From: Niallia sp. NCCP-28
GTDB lineage: Bacteria; Bacillota; Bacilli; Bacillales; Cytobacillaceae
NCBI RefSeq assembly: GCF_023168165.1
Contig: NZ_BQYJ01000008.1
Location: 117,387 to 181,386, forward strand
Direction: 5' to 3'
DNA: 64,000 nt
Numbering within the stretch: position 1 is the stretch's first letter; each line of letters opens with the position of its first letter. Below, in pieces: positions 1 to 6,831 of the stretch. Under the pieces are notes generated by a model. It saw nothing but the letters and a program-made list of their open reading frames with translations, was not told the origin of the DNA and ran no database searches. The position numbers and the translations under genes were made by a program.

Positions 1-22
1 AGCTGAGGCAGGTAGATTTTAT

Positions 23-56
23 TAGAAGGGGCTTGCTTATGCCCCTTCTATTTTTT
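23..56. terminator. Bidirectional intrinsic terminator
   Basis: A 10-bp perfect stem (23-32 with 41-50) has an 8-nt loop. It is followed by T-rich sequence on the plus strand and by a weaker T-tract on the minus strand. It abuts the stop codon of the minus-strand RsbR-like gene and can end that transcript, or one entering from the left edge. Confidence 0.85.
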
Positions 57-922
57 CATCCGTTAAAAAACTCTTTATCTTGAGCAATTGCTTTCGAGAG
101 AGTAGAGGCGATGGCAACTTTATCAAAAGACAGGCCAAGTTGAATAGCAGTCGTAGCTATTTCTGGCCTAATCCCAGATAGTGTGGCATGTACTCCAATT
201 AAGCTTAATCCATGAATTAATTGAAAAATTTGATGTGCGACCATTGTATCAATAATGACTACACCAGATAGATCAATAAATAATTGCGAAACTTTTTTTT
301 CCGCACATTGCTTTATTGTATTTTCTAAAATAGAAGCAGCTCGTGCTGTATCAATATCACCCACCAAAGGCAAAAGAGCACGGTTTTTGCTTAATAAAAT
401 AACAGGAGAACTTAATTCATTAATCATTTCTTGCTGTGCAATCAATTGCCTTCTTGAATAATAATGATATTCCTCTGTATATTTCAAAATAATAATATCA
501 AATATCTCCACAATTAATCGATTCCATTTATTTATTCTGTTTTCATTACTTGAATTCTCTTTTACAAATTCTTGTACTAACTCAAAGTATTGCTCTCTTG
601 TCCGAATAAATTCTCGAATAATATAATGAATAGGCGTACTTAGGTGTTCCTCATCTGAGGCAATTTTTAAAATCCATTTTTGAAATTCTTGAAAAAAACT
701 AGACTTTTCTTCAATAAACACTTTAGCCAAATAATGGTGAAACTCATTATTTTGCTGCTTTAAAGTACGTATAATCTCTGGATCTGTAGAAGAATAAACG
801 CCTTGTGAATCACTTTTATCCAAGTTTTTATACCACTCATCCGTTAATCGTGAAGCATTCTTAATAAAAAACTGATATAACTGTTTATTCCTTTGCAAAA
901 AATCCCACCCTCTTTTAGACAA
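56..922 (-). CDS. RsbR-family stressosome protein (STAS domain)
   Basis: 288 aa. The N-terminal half is helical, as in the non-heme globin-like domain of RsbR proteins. The C-terminal part (about 172-285) is a STAS domain. Two conserved threonines are visible, Thr192 in GDIDT and Thr226 in IDTMVAH, matching the RsbT phosphorylation sites of B. subtilis RsbRA (Thr171 and Thr205). By family, it would co-scaffold the cytoplasmic stressosome that controls sigma-B or a related output. The start is TTG, preceded by AGAAGG five bases upstream. No rsbS, rsbT or sigB lies nearby, so this is an orphan paralogue in this window. The family call is secure; its signal is unknown. Confidence 0.85.
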   Translation of the reverse strand: MSKRGWDFLQRNKQLYQFFIKNASRLTDEWYKNLDKSDSQGVYSSTDPEIIRTLKQQNNEFHHYLAKVFIEEKSSFFQEFQKWILKIASDEEHLSTPIHYIIREFIRTREQYFELVQEFVKENSSNENRINKWNRLIVEIFDIIILKYTEEYHYYSRRQLIAQQEMINELSSPVILLSKNRALLPLVGDIDTARAASILENTIKQCAEKKVSQLFIDLSGVVIIDTMVAHQIFQLIHGLSLIGVHATLSGIRPEIATTAIQLGLSFDKVAIASTLSKAIAQDKEFFNG

Positions 923-1059
923 ACTTGCCTTCTCTATTTATAATTTTACAAATTTATATATGTTAAACTTAAGTCTTTCAAAAAAAAAATACAAGTATTT
1001 TATCTATTTAGAATTATTGTTTGATTATTAGCAGTGAAATAACAGTTATCAGCAGCCTT

Positions 1060-1914
1060 TTACTTAATGATTAATCGAATTGTATTTCCAGAAGGATCAG
1101 ATACATAAAAAATGTCATCTTTTTTCTCAATAACTTCTCCTAATTTCTCCACTCTCTCTGCTATCTCGTTTCTTTTTTCCTCAGTTGGTATCTTTAAATC
1201 AAAATACTTCAAACCTACATTTTCTGCTTTTGGAGCAGGTATACCTCTTCCATTCCAAATATTTAAACCGATATGATGATGATATTTTCCTGTGGAAATG
1301 AAATATGCTTGTGTTCCATATTTTTGCACAATGTCGAATCCTAATCCTTCTACATAAAAGGCTACCGTTTTTTCTAAGTCAGCTACATGCAGATGAATAT
1401 GTCCAATGATACTTCCTGCAGGAAGGCCATTCCATTCGTTATTGCTTCCAGCTTCTAAGACACCCTCTGCATCCATTGCCAATGTACTCATCTGAACAAA
1501 ATCATTTTGCCATTGCCAATTTTCTGCTGGTAGATCACGATATATTTCAATGCCATTGCCTTCTGGATCTGCCAAATAAATAGCTTCACTGACATTATGG
1601 TCAGATGCCCCTTGAAGCGGAAATCCACTTTTCAGCAAATGCTGCAAGATAATTCCTAAATCTTCTCTAGATGGAACTAAAATGGCGAAGTGATACAATC
1701 CTGTAGTTCGGGTATTTTTTGACTCTGCCTTTTCTAATTGTTCTAAATATAATAAAGGTGTTGTTCCATCTACTGTCAATACTGCGTTTTTATCGGTTTT
1801 AGCCAATAATCTAAACCCAATTATATTCTCGTAAAACTTTATGGATGTTTCTAAGTCCTGAATTTTTAAAGTTAAGCTAGTCGGATATATATTAGGATAT
1901 GAATGAAATTGCAT
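1060..1914 (-). CDS. catE: Catechol-2,3-dioxygenase-like VOC protein (CatE type)
   Basis: 284 aa with two vicinal-oxygen-chelate modules, about 10-130 and 168-284. The first holds TGLYHFA and DPEGNGIEIY. The second holds GHIHLHV (His172, His174), YHHHIGLN (His212-214) and DPSGNTIRL. This is the layout of Bacillus CatE/YfiE proteins, which open the ring of catechols and give protection against quinone-forming compounds. The gene stands alone and is divergent from an HxlR-type regulator. A perfect inverted repeat covers its promoter. The SD is weak (GTAGGG about 11 nt upstream). The exact substrate is inferred; it could act on another catecholic compound. Confidence 0.8.
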   Translation of the reverse strand: MQFHSYPNIYPTSLTLKIQDLETSIKFYENIIGFRLLAKTDKNAVLTVDGTTPLLYLEQLEKAESKNTRTTGLYHFAILVPSREDLGIILQHLLKSGFPLQGASDHNVSEAIYLADPEGNGIEIYRDLPAENWQWQNDFVQMSTLAMDAEGVLEAGSNNEWNGLPAGSIIGHIHLHVADLEKTVAFYVEGLGFDIVQKYGTQAYFISTGKYHHHIGLNIWNGRGIPAPKAENVGLKYFDLKIPTEEKRNEIAERVEKLGEVIEKKDDIFYVSDPSGNTIRLIIK

Positions 1915-1960
1915 GATGAAATAGCCCTACTTTCTTTATCATTTATTTAACAATCTTTAT

Positions 1961-1983
1961 ATTACTTACTTTATGTAAGTAAT
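1961..1983. promoter_or_regulatory. Perfect inverted repeat, likely operator of the catE-like gene
   Basis: ATTACTTAC and GTAAGTAAT are exact reverse complements separated by 5 bp. The repeat overlaps the -10 box and predicted start point of the minus-strand promoter, the usual position for a repressor site. The divergent HxlR-family protein is the natural candidate to bind it. Confidence 0.75.
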
Positions 1984-2010
1984 TATATTTTAGTAATTAT
2001 TTATTGTAAA
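1982..2010 (-). promoter_or_regulatory. Sigma-A promoter of the catE-like gene
   Basis: On the minus strand TTTACA (2010-2005), a 17-bp spacer and TATAAT (1987-1982) give a near-consensus promoter. Transcription would start near 1975, inside the inverted repeat, leaving a leader of about 60 nt. Confidence 0.75.
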
Positions 2011-2086
2011 GTAATTTAATTGTATTTAATAATATTTTTACTTAAAATAATAGTTATTGTATACTAGTAGGGAGGAGTGATGCAAA

Positions 2087-2407
2087 ATGAACACATCCGC
2101 TATTTGTCCAAAATTCGAAAAAGCGATGGGAATTTTAAGCCAGCGTTGGACTGGTCTTATTATTTATCAACTACTCAATGGTTCCCAGCGTTTTTGTTCT
2201 CTTGAATCATCTATAGGAATAAGTGGAAGATTACTTTCTGAACGTCTAAAGGATTTAGAGCAACAAGGAATTATACGCAGAGAAGTTTTTCCAGAGACAC
2301 CAGTTAGAATAGAATATTCTCTCACGGAAAAAGGAAAAACCCTTGAGCCTCTTATGAAGGAAATAGAAAAATGGTCGCAAATATGGATAAAAGAGCAAGA
2401 CCTTTAA
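2087..2407 (+). CDS. HxlR/DUF24-family redox regulator (YodB/CatR type)
   Basis: 106 aa winged-helix protein of the HxlR (DUF24) family, with ILSQRWTGLIIYQLL, LSERLKDLEQQGII and the wing PVRIEYSLTEKG. A single cysteine near the N-terminus, Cys7 in ICPKFEKA, sits where YodB and CatR of B. subtilis carry the cysteine that senses quinones and diamide. It is therefore probably a thiol-switch repressor of the divergent dioxygenase gene. The SD GGGAGGAG (2070-2077) lies 9 nt before ATG. A possible promoter, TTTACT-17-TATACT (2037-2065), would put the start point within the SD, so the real start may be further upstream. Confidence 0.85.
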   Translation: MNTSAICPKFEKAMGILSQRWTGLIIYQLLNGSQRFCSLESSIGISGRLLSERLKDLEQQGIIRREVFPETPVRIEYSLTEKGKTLEPLMKEIEKWSQIWIKEQDL

Positions 2408-2467
2408 TGCCATCCGCTTAACTAAACAAAATAATGTTGATGATATAATAGAGAATACTTTTTAATT

Positions 2468-2564
2468 TGAAACTTCACTCAGCGGCACTGATTGTTAGTT
2501 GAACCAATTGGGCTTTTATGGTTTAGTTTCTCCCCATCTAAATTTCTTGTTTTCTGTTAATAAA
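2468..2564 (+). repeat. Dispersed intergenic repeat, copy A (diverged)
   Basis: TGAAACTTCA (2468-2477), CCCCATCTAAATTTC (2532-2546) and CTGTTAATAAA (2554-2564) match the three conserved blocks of the better copies at 18895, 30806 and 47155. The block between them has diverged. It lies downstream of the HxlR gene and before a bidirectional terminator. Apart from these two elements I see nothing else in the 2408-2711 gap. Confidence 0.6.
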
Positions 2565-2581
2565 AATGAATATACAAAAAA

Positions 2582-2612
2582 GAGGAGATTCTTCATGATT
2601 CTCCTCCTATTT
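2582..2612. terminator. Bidirectional terminator between convergent genes
   Basis: A 7-bp stem (2582-2588 with 2600-2606) has CCTATTTT on its plus-strand 3' side and a run of A on the other side, which reads as a T-tract on the minus strand. It separates the HxlR gene from the convergent excisionase-like gene. Confidence 0.6.
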
Positions 2613-2711
2613 TCATATAAATATATAATAAAAAGTATGCTGTAGCGTGCAGTTAAGGACCTATAGAGGCAATGCAGTTTCAAAAATAATCAGCTTCCTA
2701 CTCGTAGACTA

Positions 2712-2942
2712 CTAATCCTCATCTTTAATATCTCTATCTTCTGGAATTGGCTCATTTAGAAGTTCTTCTACGTATCTTTTATATTTTTCCACTTGTTCTA
2801 AATGAGTGTTAAACTGCTCTTTATTTACTAAATACTGTTGTCCATCAAACAATGCTCGAATCTTTTTTTCTAAAATTAGTTTCTGCACCGCTGATTCGGC
2901 GACAGATAATAATTCCGCAGTTTCTTTTGTTGTTAAATACAT
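2712..2942 (-). CDS. Excisionase-family (HTH_17) DNA-binding protein
   Basis: 76 aa. The first 50 residues form a MerR-like/excisionase helix-turn-helix (LTTKETAELLSVAES then VQKLILEKKIRA) with a short wing (FDGQQYLVNKEQF). The C-terminal 25 residues are acidic and helical. The SD AGAGGTG lies about 8 nt before ATG. Small proteins of this type occur both as phage or element excisionases and as stand-alone regulators. No integrase, att site or other mobile gene is visible beside it, so its role is unknown. Confidence 0.7.
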   Translation of the reverse strand: MYLTTKETAELLSVAESAVQKLILEKKIRALFDGQQYLVNKEQFNTHLEQVEKYKRYVEELLNEPIPEDRDIKDED

Positions 2943-3154
2943 GTTTTCTGCACCTCTCTTATGCTTGTATCAGTTATTCGATTATATAGAACTAATGTAT
3001 CATTCGGTTTTATAGCTTATATTTTCTTTACAAATGTTTATTATTGTCTTTATACATTTAATAAATAGACTTGTTATATTTATTATACAGCATACTAGCC
3101 TTATCTTAAGTATGCCGAAACAATTGGAATACAATAAAGGGAGGAAAAACAAAA

Positions 3155-3253
3155 ATGATGATGGTAATGAATACTTTGTTTTTATTAGAAGTTGCAATAA
3201 CATTTGGTTTTATTTTTTACAAAACATTCCTTTCCACATCTGAGAAACACTAG
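3155..3253 (+). CDS. Small membrane peptide (32 aa), possible start of a broken gene
   Basis: The frame starts with three consecutive ATG codons 9 nt after GGGAGG and encodes a 32-residue peptide with one hydrophobic helix (LFLLEVAITFGFIFYKTFL). It is too short for standard gene callers. Hydrophobic stretches continue downstream in other frames up to 3487, so this may be either a genuine micro-protein or the 5' part of a frameshifted membrane gene. Confidence 0.4.
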   Translation: MMMVMNTLFLLEVAITFGFIFYKTFLSTSEKH

Positions 3254-3487
3254 CCTGCCCTATTCACCCTTTCTTCAGCCTTCTCTTTGGATGCATACCC
3301 GTTATCAAGCTTATACTATTAGCAATAATAGTTGTATTGATATTAAAGGGAGGCTTTATTATGTACTATGCTTTGGCAGCCTTCCAATAATAACTATAAT
3401 TGGAGTGGCAGAAGCTAATAAAATTTATGCTAGACAATATTATTTAATTTTTCTATGCATTTCTTTTATTGATTTATGGCTATTATA
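3244..3487 (+). pseudogene. Frameshifted membrane-protein remnant
   Basis: Frame 1 encodes a strongly hydrophobic stretch (KLILLAIIVVLILKGG, then FIMYYALAAF) that stops at 3388-3390. The next frame continues with ITIIGVAEANKIYARQ and a further hydrophobic end closing at 3487. Joined across frames, these give a plausible protein of about 100 aa with three or four membrane helices. A second GGGAGG precedes the internal ATG at 3361, which opens only a 9-codon frame. No family was recognised. Confidence 0.35.
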
Positions 3488-3537
3488 ATTGGCAATCCAT
3501 CTTTAAAGAAAAACAAACTTAACATTTGTTTAATTAT

Positions 3538-3575
3538 AAGGTTGCGCCACCCTATATATACGCAACCTTCTTTAT
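3538..3575. terminator. Intrinsic terminator
   Basis: A 9-bp perfect stem, AAGGTTGCG (3538-3546) with CGCAACCTT (3561-3569), is followed by CTTTATCTT. It lies between the small membrane ORF region and the end of the minus-strand c-di-GMP gene and could serve both. Confidence 0.6.
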
Positions 3576-3590
3576 CTTGCAAGTGTTAAA

Positions 3591-5624
3591 TTAAGCTGGT
3601 AAACTTCTTTTTCTCCATTGTTCTAATTCCTCCACTTTCATTGGTTTTCCAAAATAAAAACCTTGAAGGCCAATACTTCCATTAAAACTTGCTAAAAAAT
3701 CTGCTTGTTCTTTTATTTCTACTCCTTCAATAATAATATTTAAATGAAGGGATTGACCAAGTGAAATAATTGCTTGAATAATTTCCGAGTCTTTTTGGGA
3801 GTTTGGTATTCCATCCACAAAAGACTTGTCTATTTTCAATGTAGATACAGGCAATCTTTTTAAATAAGAAAGAGACGATACACCGGTACCAAAATCATCC
3901 AAAGCAACGGAAAATCCATATTCTCTAAATTGAGAAACAGATTTTATCGCTGCCTCTATATTTATTACCGCACTAGTTTCGGTCATTTCCAGTTCCAACA
4001 CATTTGTATCCAGTTGATATCTCTTTAGACAGTCTTTTAAGAAGACCAAAAGCCTCGGAGCAGTCACATATGTTCCAGGTATATTTACAGCCACCTGCAT
4101 TTCCTGCCCATCTTTTTTCCATTCTACAATTTGTTTGCATACCTCATTAATCAGCCAATCTGTGACATCAAACATTTTCTCTCCTGACTCTAAAATCGGA
4201 ATAAATATTCCCGGTGATAATGATCCATATTCAGGATGCTGCCAACGCAATAACGCTTCTACTCCTAATGTTTTGTTATTATGGGCAGCTATTTTCGGCT
4301 GATAAACTAAATAAAGTTGATTGTTTTTCATTGCTTCATCTATATCTTGAATTAACCGTTTATCAAATGAAGGCTGATGAATAGCTGGATTATACAAAAT
4401 AATCTCATGTTCATATACTATTGAATGATGGCTTAAGACCGCATTCACTTCTTTTAGGATTTTTTTTCCTTTATTTGTTTCATTTGGCAAAGAAAAAGCT
4501 GTTGCAACCTTTATATAAATCGTTTGCTCATACACGGTAATTGGATTAGAAAGGGTCTCCGATAATTTCTTTAATTCATTTATTAATGCAGTTGATTCTC
4601 CTTGGTCAAATAAAAAAGCTAGACGATTCCCTTCTAGCCGGTACAGACTGAATTTTATCGGCTTAATTTGTTGACATAAATAAGCAATATGCTTAATAAT
4701 TTCATCGCCAAAAGCATAGCCAAATGAATTATTCCATTTTTTCAATTCATGAAGATGCATTACCGCTAGTCCCTTTGATACATTAGGAATTTCCAATATC
4801 TTTTCTAATTGTTTTCTATTTGGCAGCTTTGTTAACGCATCAAAATAGTTAAATCGATAATCTACATATCTGTCTAATAAGCTGGATAAAAAAATTAACA
4901 GCAAAAATACAGTAATGCCTAATGTCAAAGTAATAATTAAAATCGCCATATCCATATGATGCATATGTTCATGAGAAATACTTTTTGTCTTAGGCACATA
5001 ATATCGGACAGCATACATTCCTGTATAATGTATGCTTGCAACCGCTCCCCCTAAAATAAGGGATGCCACAAGCTTTATCCAAATTCTATTTATCCATTTA
5101 TATAATTTTGTCAACACATATAACGAAATAAAGGAAGCTAAAATGGCAATAATAATAGAAAGTACAAAATAGCCAAAGTGATAGACGTATCTTGCCTCTA
5201 CTTTCATCGCCATCATCCCAAGATAATGCATAAAAGAGATTCCAATCCCCATTATAACGCCTGATAAACTATAGGTTAACAATGTCTGCTTTGGAAAACT
5301 CACAAGAAAAAAAGCTAGAAAAGAAGCTAACATCGCTGGCAATATAGAAATTGCTGTTAATAAAGGATCATATTCCATTTTAACTGGAAGCTGCAAAGCA
5401 CTCATTCCTATAAAGTGCATAGACCAAATGCCGGTTCCCATCGAAATAGATGCAAGAATTAACCAAATATATCGAGGAAAAAAACTATGAGATATAATCC
5501 GCTCATTTAAAGAAATTGCTGTATAAGAAGCTAAAAAAGCAATAATAATTGATAAAACAACTAACAAAATCGAATAATGCCCATCCACATAAATAAATTT
5601 TTCTGTATTTGGTAATAGGAACAT
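3591..5624 (-). CDS. MHYT-GGDEF-EAL protein, probable c-di-GMP phosphodiesterase
   Basis: 677 aa. Residues 1-250 form a membrane MHYT sensor with about seven helices and the repeated motifs SMHFIGM (68-74), FMHYLGM (131-137) and IHYTGM (198-203), thought to bind a metal and sense a diatomic gas. Residues about 260-410 are a GGDEF fold whose active-site loop reads EGNRLAF (331-337) instead of GGDEF, so cyclase activity is unlikely. Residues about 425-670 are an EAL domain with EALLRW (456-461), MTETS, DDFGTG, KIDKSF and IIEGVE all present, so c-di-GMP hydrolysis is expected. The SD AAAGGAG lies 7 nt before ATG. It is monocistronic. Confidence 0.9.
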   Translation of the reverse strand: MFLLPNTEKFIYVDGHYSILLVVLSIIIAFLASYTAISLNERIISHSFFPRYIWLILASISMGTGIWSMHFIGMSALQLPVKMEYDPLLTAISILPAMLASFLAFFLVSFPKQTLLTYSLSGVIMGIGISFMHYLGMMAMKVEARYVYHFGYFVLSIIIAILASFISLYVLTKLYKWINRIWIKLVASLILGGAVASIHYTGMYAVRYYVPKTKSISHEHMHHMDMAILIITLTLGITVFLLLIFLSSLLDRYVDYRFNYFDALTKLPNRKQLEKILEIPNVSKGLAVMHLHELKKWNNSFGYAFGDEIIKHIAYLCQQIKPIKFSLYRLEGNRLAFLFDQGESTALINELKKLSETLSNPITVYEQTIYIKVATAFSLPNETNKGKKILKEVNAVLSHHSIVYEHEIILYNPAIHQPSFDKRLIQDIDEAMKNNQLYLVYQPKIAAHNNKTLGVEALLRWQHPEYGSLSPGIFIPILESGEKMFDVTDWLINEVCKQIVEWKKDGQEMQVAVNIPGTYVTAPRLLVFLKDCLKRYQLDTNVLELEMTETSAVINIEAAIKSVSQFREYGFSVALDDFGTGVSSLSYLKRLPVSTLKIDKSFVDGIPNSQKDSEIIQAIISLGQSLHLNIIIEGVEIKEQADFLASFNGSIGLQGFYFGKPMKVEELEQWRKRSLPA

Positions 5625-5769
5625 ACCATTCTCCTTTAAATGCTTCTATAAATAACAGGCATTTTCATTCATTTAACCACTAGATATTTTTACCTACTAC
5701 AATGAACTATACTAGGTTAATAGACAAAGCACAACAAATCCTTTTTGTTATATTCATCCATTATTTCCC

Positions 5770-6375
5770 TTAGTTTTCTCCTTGATAAATTAAAAACTTC
5801 TCTCTATCACTTTGCCTTGTTTTAGAGAGCTGTATCTCTTGTTTTACAGAAAAATAGGGATGATTATTTAAGTACAAGCAATACTCATCTGAAGGATAAT
5901 ATAAAATGATTTCTATATCTCTTTTGTTTCTTTCTAATGAATAAAGAATATTATTTATTATTTTGATAAAAATTTGAATGGAAAAAGGATTAAAAAAATA
6001 GAAACGATTATCTAATGGAGCAATTTCATACTCTTCTGCCTTACATAGCTCGAAACGGATTTCCCCCATGCTGTTTTTTCCCTTATAGCTATAATTTATA
6101 CGATTTTTTAAGGCATCTTGATAATATAATTCATTAAATTCCACTCCTGTTACTGTTGCTTGAAAAAAATAATGAATAAAAAAATTTAATCTTCCTTTTC
6201 CACAGCCGAAATCAACAACATGATCACTGCTTTTTAATGTATATTCGCTAAATAATACCTCTAAATATTTATATGGAGTAGGCTCATAACGATGATAATG
6301 CAACGATTTATGAAATCCTTGCTGATAGCCTTCTGTATTAATATGAAGTAATTTTTCGTAATCTTTCTCTTTCAT
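5770..6375 (-). CDS. Class I SAM-dependent methyltransferase
   Basis: 201 aa. VVDFGCGKGRLNFF is the glycine-rich SAM-binding motif I. The acidic end of the next strand reads VTGVEFNE, and FFNPFS resembles the NPPF-type motif IV of some methyltransferases. The SD AGGAGG lies 6-7 nt before ATG. Homologues are widespread in bacilli and poorly characterised. The substrate cannot be told from sequence; the NPF-like motif could suit a nucleic-acid base or protein amide target. Confidence 0.75.
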   Translation of the reverse strand: MKEKDYEKLLHINTEGYQQGFHKSLHYHRYEPTPYKYLEVLFSEYTLKSSDHVVDFGCGKGRLNFFIHYFFQATVTGVEFNELYYQDALKNRINYSYKGKNSMGEIRFELCKAEEYEIAPLDNRFYFFNPFSIQIFIKIINNILYSLERNKRDIEIILYYPSDEYCLYLNNHPYFSVKQEIQLSKTRQSDREKFLIYQGEN

Positions 6376-6650
6376 TTTTTTCCTCCTGGGTTTCCATAAA
6401 CAGCTTTAAATTCCCCTCTAATCATGGCAATAAAATCATCTGGAAAACTTTACTTTTCCCTTCCATATTATTTATATAAAGAAGCCTTTTTTGCAAATGA
6501 TTATAACAAATTTTTTTATAAAAACTTACTTTCAGCTGTACAATGTAAAATTATATTTTGGTCCGTGTTGCTGTTTATTGGGATTCTTGGATGGCTTTTA
6601 GCCAAACCGCTTCATAATATTTAAAAAAATTGTCACTGTCTCGTCATAGT

Positions 6651-6679
6651 TTGTTCATATCTATAAGATAAGATATAAC
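6651..6679 (+). promoter_or_regulatory. Promoter of small RNA candidate 1
   Basis: TTGTTC (6651-6656), a 17-bp spacer and TATAAC (6674-6679) give a plausible sigma-A promoter. Transcription would start near 6686, just ahead of the C-rich hairpin. Otherwise the 6376-6831 gap holds only this RNA and the glucosidase terminator. Confidence 0.6.
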
Positions 6680-6685
6680 TATCTT

Positions 6686-6760
6686 AATAATTTTACTTTT
6701 TTCAAGTTCCCCCTTGAAAAATATATTTTTATTCCAGCTAACCTTTAGCTGGAATTTTTT
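6686..6760 (+). ncRNA. Candidate small RNA 1 with C-rich hairpin loop
   Basis: About 75 nt. It opens with a hairpin whose 9-bp stem (6698-6706 with 6713-6721) presents the loop TTCCCC. A short AU-rich linker follows, then an 11-bp terminator stem (6731-6741 with 6745-6755) and a run of six T. No reading frame is present. The core ACTTTTT..CAAGTTCCCCCTTGAAAA recurs at 17931-17958 with the same hairpin-plus-terminator layout. A C-rich loop can pair with purine-rich ribosome-binding sites, as known for FsrA- and RoxS-type RNAs of bacilli. I do not recognise this family. Confidence 0.6.
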
Positions 6761-6773
6761 CGCAAAACTAAAA

Positions 6774-6816
6774 AAGTCTGAAATGATGGACAATGTTTGT
6801 TCATCATTTCAGACTT
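6774..6816 (-). terminator. Terminator of the first glucosidase gene
   Basis: A 15-bp perfect stem (6774-6788 with 6802-6816) can extend by several more pairs. On the minus strand it is followed by TTTTTAG. It lies 16 nt past the stop codon of the glucosidase gene. Confidence 0.9.
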
Positions 6817-6831
6817 CAACTTCCCTACTAT

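Noticed and set aside
2712..2942. Excisionase-like gene considered as evidence for a prophage or integrative element
   Set aside because: No integrase, att repeat, recombinase or phage genes lie nearby; small HTH_17 proteins also occur alone.
6424..6624. 66-codon plus-strand ORF with a hydrophobic C-terminal half
   Set aside because: No Shine-Dalgarno before its ATG, and its 3' end lies just upstream of the small RNA promoter. The sequence has no recognisable family, so it is not listed as a gene.
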